From contig JBLHGU010000133.1 of the NCBI GenBank assembly GCA_047615875.1, positions 1-13,399 on the forward strand: DNA of 13,399 nucleotides. Direction: 5' to 3'. The stretch comes from JBLHGU01 sp047615875 (lineage in GTDB: Bacteria; Pseudomonadota; Gammaproteobacteria; Arenicellales; CAJQKF01). How positions within the stretch are numbered: position 1 is the stretch's first letter; each line of letters starts with the position of its first letter. The notes under the pieces were generated by a model. It saw only the letters and a list, made by a program, of their open reading frames with translations, had not been told where the DNA came from and made no database searches. Below, piece after piece: positions 1 through 6,679 of the stretch. The translations under genes were made by a program, and so were the position numbers.

Positions 1-223
1 TTATGAAGTGCGGCGTTATGACGACAGGCAAATGGTAAAATGGACATATACCATACCAATACTGTGGATTATTTTTGCGAATTGCTGAGTTTTCGGTCTG
101 GCACTAATTAGCGAATCGCCGTCTTTAACGCTTCCTAGGTATCTGAATGTCCCAAATACTGGGCATTGCGTACCTGATTAGATACGGTTGACCCCTCCAA
201 CACCTCGCCAATACTACGTTTCT

Positions 224-655
224 TTAGCTATTGGTGTGACCTTCATCCATAAACCGTCGAAACTCATCTTCATCCGCACGCCGTTTGGCATCTGAACGAA
301 AGTCAGAAAATCTTTTTGTGCGGCTTTTTATTTCATCCTTGATCTCCAGTATTCGATCGTACTGAGTTTGTTGATAATCGTTAAACACCCGATTATCCGA
401 TGTGGAGCCCTGGGAAAAGCTATTACCTTTGAATCTGTTCCACTTTTCAGAAATCTTTGGCGGCAGGTCTGCCACATTACGGCCCTTTAGAATCCAGTAG
501 AGAATAAAAAGCCCTATAGGCCAGAACAGGACGAAAGCCACAACCAGTACGGCTATGTTTGTAGCAGACCATTTGGCATTGGCGCCGAAGTTGCAGCATT
601 TTTTGCGCTTGTGACTCACGCCAGAGTCTTCGGTGGTGTTGAATGAAGATGTCAT
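224..655 (-). CDS. DUF2852-like small membrane protein
   Basis: 143-residue protein of unknown function. A basic, Cys-containing N-terminal segment (KRKKCC, residues 16-21) is followed by one hydrophobic helix at about residues 32-56 (AVLVVAFVLFWPIGLFILYW). After it come a short polar linker and a charged, probably coiled-coil region at about 98-140 rich in Asp, Glu, Arg and Lys and ending in DEFRRFMDE. The order of one WPIG-type transmembrane helix, an Asn/Asp/Tyr linker and a C-terminal helix ending in a xxFxxFMxE-like motif resembles DUF2852. That family is recalled from its pattern, not searched. The protein is probably anchored in the inner membrane with a cytoplasmic helical tail. The gene is divergent from the TetR gene with about 190 bases between, so the two could share a control region. 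No function is claimed. Confidence 0.7.
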   Translation of the reverse strand: MTSSFNTTEDSGVSHKRKKCCNFGANAKWSATNIAVLVVAFVLFWPIGLFILYWILKGRNVADLPPKISEKWNRFKGNSFSQGSTSDNRVFNDYQQTQYDRILEIKDEIKSRTKRFSDFRSDAKRRADEDEFRRFMDEGHTNS

Positions 656-733
656 TTTTGTATCTCCCGCAGATTTATTTGTAAGGACAATCCGAAAAAT
701 ACGTAACTCCGGCTTGCTTGAATTCGCAAATTG

Positions 734-764
734 TTGACTAATGTGAACAACGTTCGCATATAAT
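734..764 (+). promoter_or_regulatory. Candidate promoter with embedded operator upstream of the TetR gene
   Basis: TTGACT at 734-739 and TATAAT at 759-764 look like -35 and -10 boxes, with a long 19-base spacer. The spacer contains an imperfect inverted repeat, TGTGAAC (742-748) then AAC then GTTCGCA (752-758), with 6 of 7 arm positions complementary. A related half, GTGAAC followed by GTGCAC, occurs at 807-820. An inverted repeat between the -35 and -10 boxes is a typical TetR autorepression layout. Assignment to the neighbouring regulator is inference. Confidence 0.45.
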
Positions 765-844
765 ATACTGGTAATTATGAGCTTTTCAAGAGAAATCGAT
801 TAAAAAGTGAACACTGTGCACATATTTTTCATTAAAATCACGTC

Positions 845-1459
845 ATGAAACGCAATCCGGAACAAAAGAGAGGCTATCACCACGGCAATCTGGCTGAATC
901 ACTGTTAGATGCGGTAGATGAACTGGCGTCTCAGTTTGGTTTGGAGTCCGTTACGCTGCGTGGCTGCGCCAAATTGGCGGGGGTGTCACCGTCTTCTGCC
1001 TTTCGACACTATGCAGACAAGCGCGCTTTAATAACTGCGTTTGCTGCCAGGGCGCTAGATGAGTTAACCGCTCTGATGTCTGCAGCCGCCAGTCGGGCCA
1101 GATTGGAAGACACTAATCCGTTTAGAGCGGTGGGACTAGCCTACATCGAATTTGCGTTGGATAAGCCGGCTTTCTTTCGAGCCATGTGGTACGAGGAAGG
1201 CATCTATTCCAGTGATCCGATCTATGTAGATGCCACGCAGAGATTGGCAGAACATCTTCGCGGAGGGTTTGCCAATACGTTGCCGGATGATGATGGCTGC
1301 ACATTTAGTTCCCGTGAGCTACTGGCCTGGTCGTCTGTACATGGATTGGCCAGCCTGTTTATTGATGGCCCCATCGCCAGGCAACAAGGCAAGCCGGAAA
1401 AGATGAGAATGGCAGTCAACATGTTGAATACCATGAAGCCGTGCCTAATGGATGCTTGA
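845..1459 (+). CDS. TetR/AcrR family transcriptional regulator
   Basis: 204-residue one-component regulator. The N-terminal DNA-binding domain is clear: YHHGNLAESLLDAV (residues 11-24) leads into a helix-turn-helix at about 34-58 (VTLRGCAKLAGVSPSSAFRH, then YADK). The C-terminal ligand-binding half contains AVGLAYIEFALDKPAFFRAMW, which resembles the WHG/TetR_C_33-type effector domain found in many gammaproteobacterial members. Length is normal for the family. The ATG at 845 has no convincing Shine-Dalgarno sequence, but the conserved N-terminus begins right after it. A promoter with an operator-like inverted repeat lies upstream, suggesting autoregulation. The downstream MATE transporter is convergent, so control of efflux is possible but is not shown by a shared promoter. 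The ligand is unknown. Confidence 0.88.
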   Translation: MKRNPEQKRGYHHGNLAESLLDAVDELASQFGLESVTLRGCAKLAGVSPSSAFRHYADKRALITAFAARALDELTALMSAAASRARLEDTNPFRAVGLAYIEFALDKPAFFRAMWYEEGIYSSDPIYVDATQRLAEHLRGGFANTLPDDDGCTFSSRELLAWSSVHGLASLFIDGPIARQQGKPEKMRMAVNMLNTMKPCLMDA

Positions 1460-1490
1460 GATATTTTCCTGTCCCTTCGTCTCCTCGATC

Positions 1491-1519
1491 GATGCGGTTC
1501 GTGCCTTACTACATCCTAC
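1491..1519 (-). repeat. REP element 1 (diverged copy)
   Basis: On the minus strand this begins with GTAG and continues as an imperfect stem-loop, GATGTAGT ... ACCGCATC. It matches the other five REPs in the window at 27 of 29 positions or better against the closest type and is the most diverged copy. It lies in the 93-base gap between the convergent TetR and MATE genes, where its hairpin could also affect transcript ends. The similarity continues into the flank on its CTAC side as CTGTATTT, as in REPs 2 and 4. Confidence 0.85.
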
Positions 1520-1552
1520 GGCTGTATTTCTGAGTCACCTTTATTTATCTCG

Positions 1553-2923
1553 TCAACTAGAAACATTTTCAGGTCGGGTCAACAGGAAAAACCGGATGGT
1601 CAATAATGTACCGGTAACAGCAAGACCTGCAGCCATGCCCCACCACAAACCATCTGTCTCAAACCCTAAAGGAAAGGCCAGCAGCCAGCCTCCTGCGATT
1701 CCAAACCCCCAATAGCCAAATGCGGCTACCCACAGTGGTACCAGGGTGTCTTTTAATCCACGCAGCGACATGGTTGCAATAACCTGCAGACCATCGAAGA
1801 CCTGAAAACAGGCAGCCAACACTATCAATCGACTGGTCAGCAACAGAACCGCCTCAAAGCCTGGATCCGATTCTTTCAGGAACAGTCGCACCAATGGTTC
1901 TGGAAAGTTGATCGGAACTACTGACAACATCAAGAGTAGTGATACTCCAATGGCCATCGAGATGAGTCCGACACGATGTGCAGCCTGCAGATCGCCGCGC
2001 CCCATTGCATTTGCGATGCGGATCATACTAGCTTCAGCCAGCCCACGGGCGAACATGAAAGCCAGGGTTACCGAGGTAATTATTACCTGATAGGTGGCCA
2101 ATGATACAGAGCCCAAAATTCCAGAAAGTATGGATACTCCGGCAAATAGTCCGGATTCGAGAATGACCAACCCACATACTGGGGTTCCCAACACAAGAAT
2201 GTCTTTGCAAACGGCGAAGTCAAAACTTAATTTTCCACGGAATAATCCATAACCACGAAAAGATGGCGTGCGATAGGTATAGATTAACAATGCCGAAAAC
2301 ATGAAAACCACCACGCTGGCCTTGGCCCAGCCTGCTCCAGCCAAACCCATTTGAGGTAATCCGAATTTACCCATGGTTAGACCCAGGCAAAGGAAATAAT
2401 GTATACCTACGGCAACAATAGATATAACCATCACCGCACCGGTTTTTGCCAGTGATGCGACAAACATTCTCAACACGAAAAACCACAATAATGGCGTCAG
2501 GGAAAGTGCTACCGGCTTTAGATAAGGAATCATTAACACCAGTATGTCCGGGTCCTGCCCGGTATAGGCCAACACCGAATCAAGGTTCCAGATAAGAGCG
2601 CTGCCGGGTATGCCCAGCAAAGTAGCAATGATCAAACCCTGTCTGGCTGCAATGCCAGCGTCGGCTTTTCTATCTGCACCATCTGCCTGGGCTACGAGTA
2701 CGCCGACCACTGATAGTAGTCCGGCTATAACAATGACAACCTCTATCATCATGTCACTGGCTAACCCGATACTGGCCAGTTCTTTGTAACCAAGTTGGCC
2801 AATGATGATTTTGGTGGTCAGTGTCATCGCAAACTCAGCCAGATACGCGGCAATTAACGGACCGGCTATGGCCATAATTGTACGAGTTTCCAGGCGCAGT
2901 GCGATAGATCGATATATGGCCAA
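1553..2923 (-). CDS. MATE family (NorM/DinF-like) efflux transporter
   Basis: Multidrug and toxin extrusion-type inner-membrane antiporter of about 440-456 residues, with around a dozen hydrophobic helices throughout. The first helix region (GPLIAAYLAEFAMTLTTKII, then IGQLG) matches the usual MATE opening pattern of LALP...(D/T)...G-LG. The second half repeats the fold, with CGLVILESGLFAGVSILSGI and later ASMIRIANAMGRGD, the G-x-x-x-AxxxGQ-like position of the family. The start is uncertain. The open frame continues to a GTG at 3064, preceded by GAGG, but that extension (2924-3064) is Ser/Pro/Arg-rich, non-MATE in character and passes through a decayed repeat. TTG at 2923 or ATG at 2875 fit the family length better, and 2923 is used here because alignment needs a few residues before the ATG. 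Substrate unknown. Drug/Na+ or H+ antiport is inferred from the family. Confidence 0.88.
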   Translation of the reverse strand: MAIYRSIALRLETRTIMAIAGPLIAAYLAEFAMTLTTKIIIGQLGYKELASIGLASDMMIEVVIVIAGLLSVVGVLVAQADGADRKADAGIAARQGLIIATLLGIPGSALIWNLDSVLAYTGQDPDILVLMIPYLKPVALSLTPLLWFFVLRMFVASLAKTGAVMVISIVAVGIHYFLCLGLTMGKFGLPQMGLAGAGWAKASVVVFMFSALLIYTYRTPSFRGYGLFRGKLSFDFAVCKDILVLGTPVCGLVILESGLFAGVSILSGILGSVSLATYQVIITSVTLAFMFARGLAEASMIRIANAMGRGDLQAAHRVGLISMAIGVSLLLMLSVVPINFPEPLVRLFLKESDPGFEAVLLLTSRLIVLAACFQVFDGLQVIATMSLRGLKDTLVPLWVAAFGYWGFGIAGGWLLAFPLGFETDGLWWGMAAGLAVTGTLLTIRFFLLTRPENVSS

Positions 2924-3013
2924 TGAGAACCGTATGCTATGCAGTGGATGAATTCGGGCGGAGGGTAGCACAGAGCGGTGCGCTGAAGGGGGCGGCGAAC
3001 TTTTTCTCCTAAC

Positions 3014-3043
3014 GCCGGCATTTCCGTGAAGACGGGAGTCCAT
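3014..3043. repeat. Decayed dRS3-like dispersed inverted repeat
   Basis: The bases GGCATTTCCGTGAAGACGGGAGTCCA closely resemble the very common intergenic repeat of the type GTCATTCCCGCGAAxGCGGGAATCCA. The arms ATTTCCGT and ACGGGAGT remain 6 of 8 complementary. In the minus-strand frame it reads as MDSRLHGNAGVRR, the typical false peptide made when this repeat is translated. This argues that the region upstream of the MATE gene is intergenic. Confidence 0.6.
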
Positions 3044-3303
3044 GCATAAAGAATCCTGGAACACTAAAACCTCAGCCCTAACCGCAACTATCCTGGCCTC
3101 TCAAACTCGAATAGCGTCTAACAACACCGTCTTCAAAAGGTAATTTTCCCGTATGCCCGGCCTTTTAAAAACCAGATGCAGATTGTCCAAATTTTATATA
3201 TCATCCCCGGTCCTCTGGGTAAAAATAGTATCTCCATTTCAGGGCGGTTTTTAATTTTAAATGGCCTTACACCTGTTTCAATAAATAGATAGCTCAAATA
3301 ATT

Positions 3304-4365
3304 ATGTCCGATTTCCAGATTCGTTATATTCATCCTGAATCCGAATTTCTTGAAAATGCCTGGTATGTTGCGGCTCCGGTTGCCGATATCACTGAGCAAT
3401 TGAAAACTCTACGGATACTTGGCCAGGACATTGTATTTTTTCGTTCCAGTAATGGCAAAGTAAATGCACTGGAAGATGCCTGCCCACATCGTAAGTTGCC
3501 ACTTTCTATGGGGCAGCGGGTAGGTGACGATATCCAGTGTGGCTATCATGGGTTAACTTTTAACGGTGCGGGTCAGTGCGTGGCCGCCCCAACCCAGGCT
3601 CGCATTCCGGCTAGTGCAGTGGTGCGTAGTTATCCTATAGCCGAACGCTATGGATTATTGTGGATCTGGATGGGCGATCCCAGCCTTGCCCAGACTGTAT
3701 CGATACTGCAGATAGATGACTATGAAGATTCATCCTGGGGTCTAACGCCTGGTGGTGTATTGCAATGCGCCTGTCACTATCTATATTTGCTAGATAATCT
3801 CCTGGATCCTTCCCATGTTAGCTGGGTGCACAAGTCTTCTTTTGCCTCAGATGGTACCGACGACGAACCGCTGGTTGTTGAGCCTTTGACCAATGGTGTA
3901 GTGGTATCCCGTTGGATCAAAGACATTGTGCCACCACCGTATTATGCGCCGATGCTCTCATTCGAGGGCAGGGTTGATCGATATCAGCATTATGAAGTGG
4001 TGACGCCTTCGATAGCTATAAACAAGGGCACCTATACTCGGGCAGGCCAGGGCGGCGACAACAGCAATTTGCCTGCTGATGCTTATATCATGCGTTCCTA
4101 TCATTTCATCACGCCAATTGATAGCCATCAAACACGCTATCACTGGTTTCAACATTACAATACCAATGCCGCAGATGAGGACACTCGCAAACGTCTCAAC
4201 GATGGCGCGCGCATGGCTTTCGAAGAAGACAGGGTAATACTGGAAGCAGTTCATAAGGGCATGCTAGAGCCGGAAAGGAAAAACATAGACCTGCGTTTGG
4301 ACAAACCAGCGAGAATGTTTCGTGAAAAATTGCTAGAACTGATATCTAGTGAAAAGGCAGCATGA
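3304..4365 (+). CDS. VanA-type Rieske non-heme iron oxygenase, alpha subunit
   Basis: 353-residue aromatic-ring or O-demethylating type oxygenase (family of VanA, TsaM and dicamba monooxygenase). The N-terminal Rieske [2Fe-2S] domain has C60-x-H62 (ACPHRK) and C79-x2-H82 (CGYHG). The catalytic domain has N165-x2-D168-x2-H171-x4-H176 (DNLLDPSHVSWVH), providing the bridging Asp and the two iron-binding His. A C-terminal EEDRVILEA at about 307-315 supplies the likely third carboxylate, D309. The opening ENAWYVAAP is characteristic of the VanA subgroup. Upstream bases give only a weak ribosome site for ATG 3304. The SMP-30 family lactonase follows after 55 bases on the same strand, so the pair is probably one transcript. 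No reductase or ferredoxin gene is nearby. The substrate is not identifiable; the VanA subgroup mostly handles methoxylated or substituted aromatics. Confidence 0.9.
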   Translation: MSDFQIRYIHPESEFLENAWYVAAPVADITEQLKTLRILGQDIVFFRSSNGKVNALEDACPHRKLPLSMGQRVGDDIQCGYHGLTFNGAGQCVAAPTQARIPASAVVRSYPIAERYGLLWIWMGDPSLAQTVSILQIDDYEDSSWGLTPGGVLQCACHYLYLLDNLLDPSHVSWVHKSSFASDGTDDEPLVVEPLTNGVVVSRWIKDIVPPPYYAPMLSFEGRVDRYQHYEVVTPSIAINKGTYTRAGQGGDNSNLPADAYIMRSYHFITPIDSHQTRYHWFQHYNTNAADEDTRKRLNDGARMAFEEDRVILEAVHKGMLEPERKNIDLRLDKPARMFREKLLELISSEKAA

Positions 4366-4420
4366 TTGGCAATATCCCTATCCCACATATAAACCACACT
4401 TTCTTTAACTGAGAAAACGC

Positions 4421-5290
4421 ATGACTATAAAGGTACTGGACAAGCGAATGCTCAACATCGTTGCTGAGAATCAAACGGTTGATGTTATTGATGACAATTT
4501 TGGATTTATTGAAGGTCCGATCTGGCATCCTGTTGACCACCACATCACCTTTAGCGACATACCAGAAAGCAAATTGTATCGATGGAGCGACGCTGCAGGA
4601 CTCACGGTTTACCGCAACCCTACCAACATGGCAAACGGTAATACCTATGATAAGAGCGGCAGAATTCTAACGTGTGAACATGCTTCTAGTCGGGTTACCA
4701 GGGATGACATGGGAAAAATTGAAGTTCTCGCCAGTCACTTTGAAGGTAAGGAACTCAACAGCCCAAATGATATTGTGGTGCATAGCAATGGAATGATTTT
4801 TTTTACCGATCCAGACTACGGCAGATATGCCAAGTATGGGATTGCTCGGGAGAAACAGCTGGATTTTCAGGGTGTTTATCAATTACACCCGGATACATTT
4901 GAACTGACGTTACTTGGCAGTGACTTCACGACACCTAATGGATTATGTCTCAGTCTGGACGAAACAATACTCTACGTCGCCGACACTGAATTAAATCATG
5001 TTCGCAAATTTCAACTAGCTGAGAATAGATTGTCTGGCGGAGAAGTATTTATACAATCACCTTATCCAGATGGTCTTAAAATTGACTCAATGGGAAACCT
5101 TTATGCGGGTGGACCTGAAGGTGTGTACGTATATGATGGAAAAGATGGAACACCCCTTGGAGTCATTCAAACAGCAGCTTTTTGTGCCAATTTCACCTGG
5201 GGCAACAGTGATCTTTCAACCCTGTATATCACTGCGTCGAATGGATTCTATCGGCTTAAAGTGCAGGTCCCAGGGATTCCACTTTTGTAG
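4421..5290 (+). CDS. SMP-30/gluconolactonase/LRE family lactonase
   Basis: 289-residue six-bladed beta-propeller hydrolase. Metal-site residues of the family are visible: E31 in EGPIWH, N173 in TTPNGLCLSLD, and D218 in YPDGLKIDSMGNLYAGG. The motif NSPNDIVVHSNGMIFFTDP (113-131) is a signature of the gluconolactonase branch. The C-terminus ITASNGFYRLKV is also typical, so the gene looks complete. The ATG at 4421 is preceded by GAGAAAAC at suitable spacing. Family members hydrolyse sugar or other lactones, or organophosphates, with Ca2+ or Zn2+. Following a Rieske oxygenase, it may open a lactone or enol-lactone made in the same pathway, which is inference. No signal peptide is apparent, so cytoplasmic. 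The stop lies only about 14 bases from the start of homology to a broken Hsp31-like gene on the other strand. Confidence 0.88.
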   Translation: MTIKVLDKRMLNIVAENQTVDVIDDNFGFIEGPIWHPVDHHITFSDIPESKLYRWSDAAGLTVYRNPTNMANGNTYDKSGRILTCEHASSRVTRDDMGKIEVLASHFEGKELNSPNDIVVHSNGMIFFTDPDYGRYAKYGIAREKQLDFQGVYQLHPDTFELTLLGSDFTTPNGLCLSLDETILYVADTELNHVRKFQLAENRLSGGEVFIQSPYPDGLKIDSMGNLYAGGPEGVYVYDGKDGTPLGVIQTAAFCANFTWGNSDLSTLYITASNGFYRLKVQVPGIPLL

Positions 5291-5303
5291 TGCGCAGACT
5301 CTT

Positions 5304-5489
5304 TTCAAACACAACAGGCTTACAGATTAGTGTGGCTATTTCAAAATCAAAACCTGCATTTTTAAGATGCAGCATTGGCACTAATGCTTCTATTGGATGG
5401 TTTCCTGTAGAGAACAATTTGCCGTTTTGCATTTTCATGTTTTTTTGTTCGGTGAAAATCACCAGAATCTTCGACTCGCTTAGCCGCAA
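5304..5489 (-). pseudogene. Remnant of Hsp31/HchA-type DJ-1/PfpI family gene
   Basis: The minus strand encodes KILVIFTEQKNMKMQNGKLF, then STGNHPIEALVPMLHLKNAG and FDFEIATLICKPVVFE. This closely follows the N-terminal beta-alpha-beta region of Hsp31/HchA-like glyoxalase III/chaperone proteins (compare [22 protein letters not shown] in E. coli HchA, from memory). Homology stops at about 5304, and the rest of the domain, including the nucleophilic Cys region, is absent. There is no proper start either: the frame begins with a TTG at 5489 preceded upstream by an in-frame TGA. An adjacent frame reads RLKKLLGIAAKRVED (around 5467-5511), which may be displaced upstream sequence. About 60 codons of a gene of roughly 230-280 codons remain. 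It lies downstream of, and in the same orientation as, the oxidoreductase at 5620-6561, both plausibly once part of a carbonyl-stress response. Confidence 0.75.
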
Positions 5490-5543
5490 TTCCCAATAGT
5501 TTTTTCAGTCTATCGATATTCTTTAAATTGCCATCGGTTAAAA

Positions 5544-5576
5544 ACAAAAGGGTTTCCGTGTGAGAAACCCTTTTGT
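5544..5576 (-). terminator. Strong intrinsic terminator after the oxidoreductase gene
   Basis: A perfect 13-bp stem, ACAAAAGGGTTTC (5544-5556) and GAAACCCTTTTGT (5564-5576), encloses a 7-base loop. On the minus strand the stem runs directly into a U-rich tail (TTTTGTTTTTAA), so it ends the transcript of the oxidoreductase whose stop is at 5620. On the plus strand the tail is A/G-rich and a poor terminator. It separates the oxidoreductase from the Hsp31 remnant. Confidence 0.85.
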
Positions 5577-5619
5577 AAGAAGAAAAGTGTGGGGCTGGTA
5601 ATGCAGAGTTACTGGTTAC

Positions 5620-6561
5620 TTATTCTGAAACGTTAATAATTATCTTGCCTTGGGCGCGACCCGATTCACTGCGCTCATGGGCTTCTGCGACTTGATCCAG
5701 TCCGAATTCACTGTCGATGTTTACTTTTAGCTGACCGGCATCGGCAAACTCTGCGAGTTTCTCTAATTGTTCGCGGTTCGGCTGTACAAAACAGAAGAAT
5801 GCAGAAACACCGTGTGCAGCAGCTATAGCTTGATCTGGATTTTGAGTAATAGAAACTAAGCGGCCGCCTTTCTTCAGAGTTTTCCAGCTGTTAGCCTGAG
5901 TATCGCCGCCAATGGTATCGAATACAACATCGATATCATTTAGATCTGAAAAGTCCTCCTGATGATAATCAATGGATTGATCAGCGCCAAGGCCGAGTAC
6001 CAGTTCGGTGTTTCTTGCTGACGTTGTCGTATAAACATAAGCACCACGCAGTTTTGCCAACTGGATGGCGAATTGCCCGACTGCACCAGAACCTGCATGA
6101 ATGAGTACGCGTTCACCGGCTTCTAATTTTGCAAATTCATAGAGCGACTGCCATGCTGTCAATGCAGCCAAAGGAACGCCCGCCGCTTCTTGCCAGCTTA
6201 GTGAACTGGGTTTTACTGCAACTTCATCAGCAACCGCAGTCATGTATTCGGCATAGCTGCCATTTTTGGCGATATCTGGCCGGCTGTAGACGGCGTCGCC
6301 TACTTTAAGGCTACTCACTTTTTCACCAATGGCAGCAACTTCACCCGATACATCCCAACCCAATGTTAACGGTAATGGATGATTAAGCATTGGTTGCAGG
6401 TAGCCTTCTCGAATTTTCCAGTCCACTGGATTTACAGACGCTGATTTTACTTTGATCAACACTTCGTTCTCGGTGGGCGAAGGTATGTCGATACTATTCA
6501 ACACGAGTACGCTTCGGTCACCAAAACTATTGATTTGCACTGCTTTCATCAAGTTACTCAT
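5620..6561 (-). CDS. NADP-dependent quinone oxidoreductase-like MDR enzyme
   Basis: 313-residue zinc-independent medium-chain dehydrogenase/reductase of the quinone reductase/enoyl reductase branch. The GroES-like N-terminus carries SASVNPVDWKIREG (40-53) and TLGWDVSGEVAAIGEKV (66-82), with no Cys or GHE zinc ligands. The cofactor domain has HAGSGAVGQFAIQLAK (155-170), and later IDVVFDTIGGD and a C-terminal GRAQGKIIINV, all standard for the family. Such enzymes reduce quinones, enals or other electrophiles with NADPH in the cytoplasm. The ATG at 6561 has AAGAGA upstream at close spacing; M5 is a possible alternative start. The gene is divergent from a LysR regulator across a 118-base gap holding a perfect palindrome, so LysR control is likely. 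A strong terminator follows the stop. Confidence 0.9.
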   Translation of the reverse strand: MSNLMKAVQINSFGDRSVLVLNSIDIPSPTENEVLIKVKSASVNPVDWKIREGYLQPMLNHPLPLTLGWDVSGEVAAIGEKVSSLKVGDAVYSRPDIAKNGSYAEYMTAVADEVAVKPSSLSWQEAAGVPLAALTAWQSLYEFAKLEAGERVLIHAGSGAVGQFAIQLAKLRGAYVYTTTSARNTELVLGLGADQSIDYHQEDFSDLNDIDVVFDTIGGDTQANSWKTLKKGGRLVSITQNPDQAIAAAHGVSAFFCFVQPNREQLEKLAEFADAGQLKVNIDSEFGLDQVAEAHERSESGRAQGKIIINVSE

Positions 6562-6647
6562 TATTTCTCTTTTAAAGTATTTATCGAAAATGTCGGCGGA
6601 TGGTACGCCTTGATAGCCAGCTTGATTAGCCCTGGAATATTCACTAT

Positions 6648-6670
6648 ATTGTTTCCATTATGGAAACAAT
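6648..6670. promoter_or_regulatory. Candidate LysR operator palindrome
   Basis: ATTGTTTCCA (6648-6657), spacer TTA, then TGGAAACAAT (6661-6670) is a perfect 10+10 bp inverted repeat. It contains the LysR-type T-N11-A pattern and sits in the intergenic region between the divergent oxidoreductase and LysR genes, ending only 9 bases before the regulator's ATG. The position suits autorepression of the regulator and activation of the divergent gene. Binding is inferred, not shown. Confidence 0.65.
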
Positions 6671-6679
6671 GGGTTAGAA

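Noticed and set aside
1..223. Possible gene or RNA at the left edge
   Set aside because: No frame with start, motif or structured RNA could be supported in this stretch.
1452..1715. Short plus-strand frame overlapping the end of the TetR gene
   Set aside because: It runs through REP1 and the antisense of the MATE gene and shows no family features.
3133..3399. 88-codon minus-strand frame upstream of the VanA-type gene
   Set aside because: It overlaps the start of the oxygenase gene, has no motifs or ribosome site, and most of it is AT-rich leader sequence.
5290..5499. 69-codon plus-strand frame after the lactonase
   Set aside because: It is the antisense of the Hsp31-like remnant, whose minus-strand translation shows clear family similarity.
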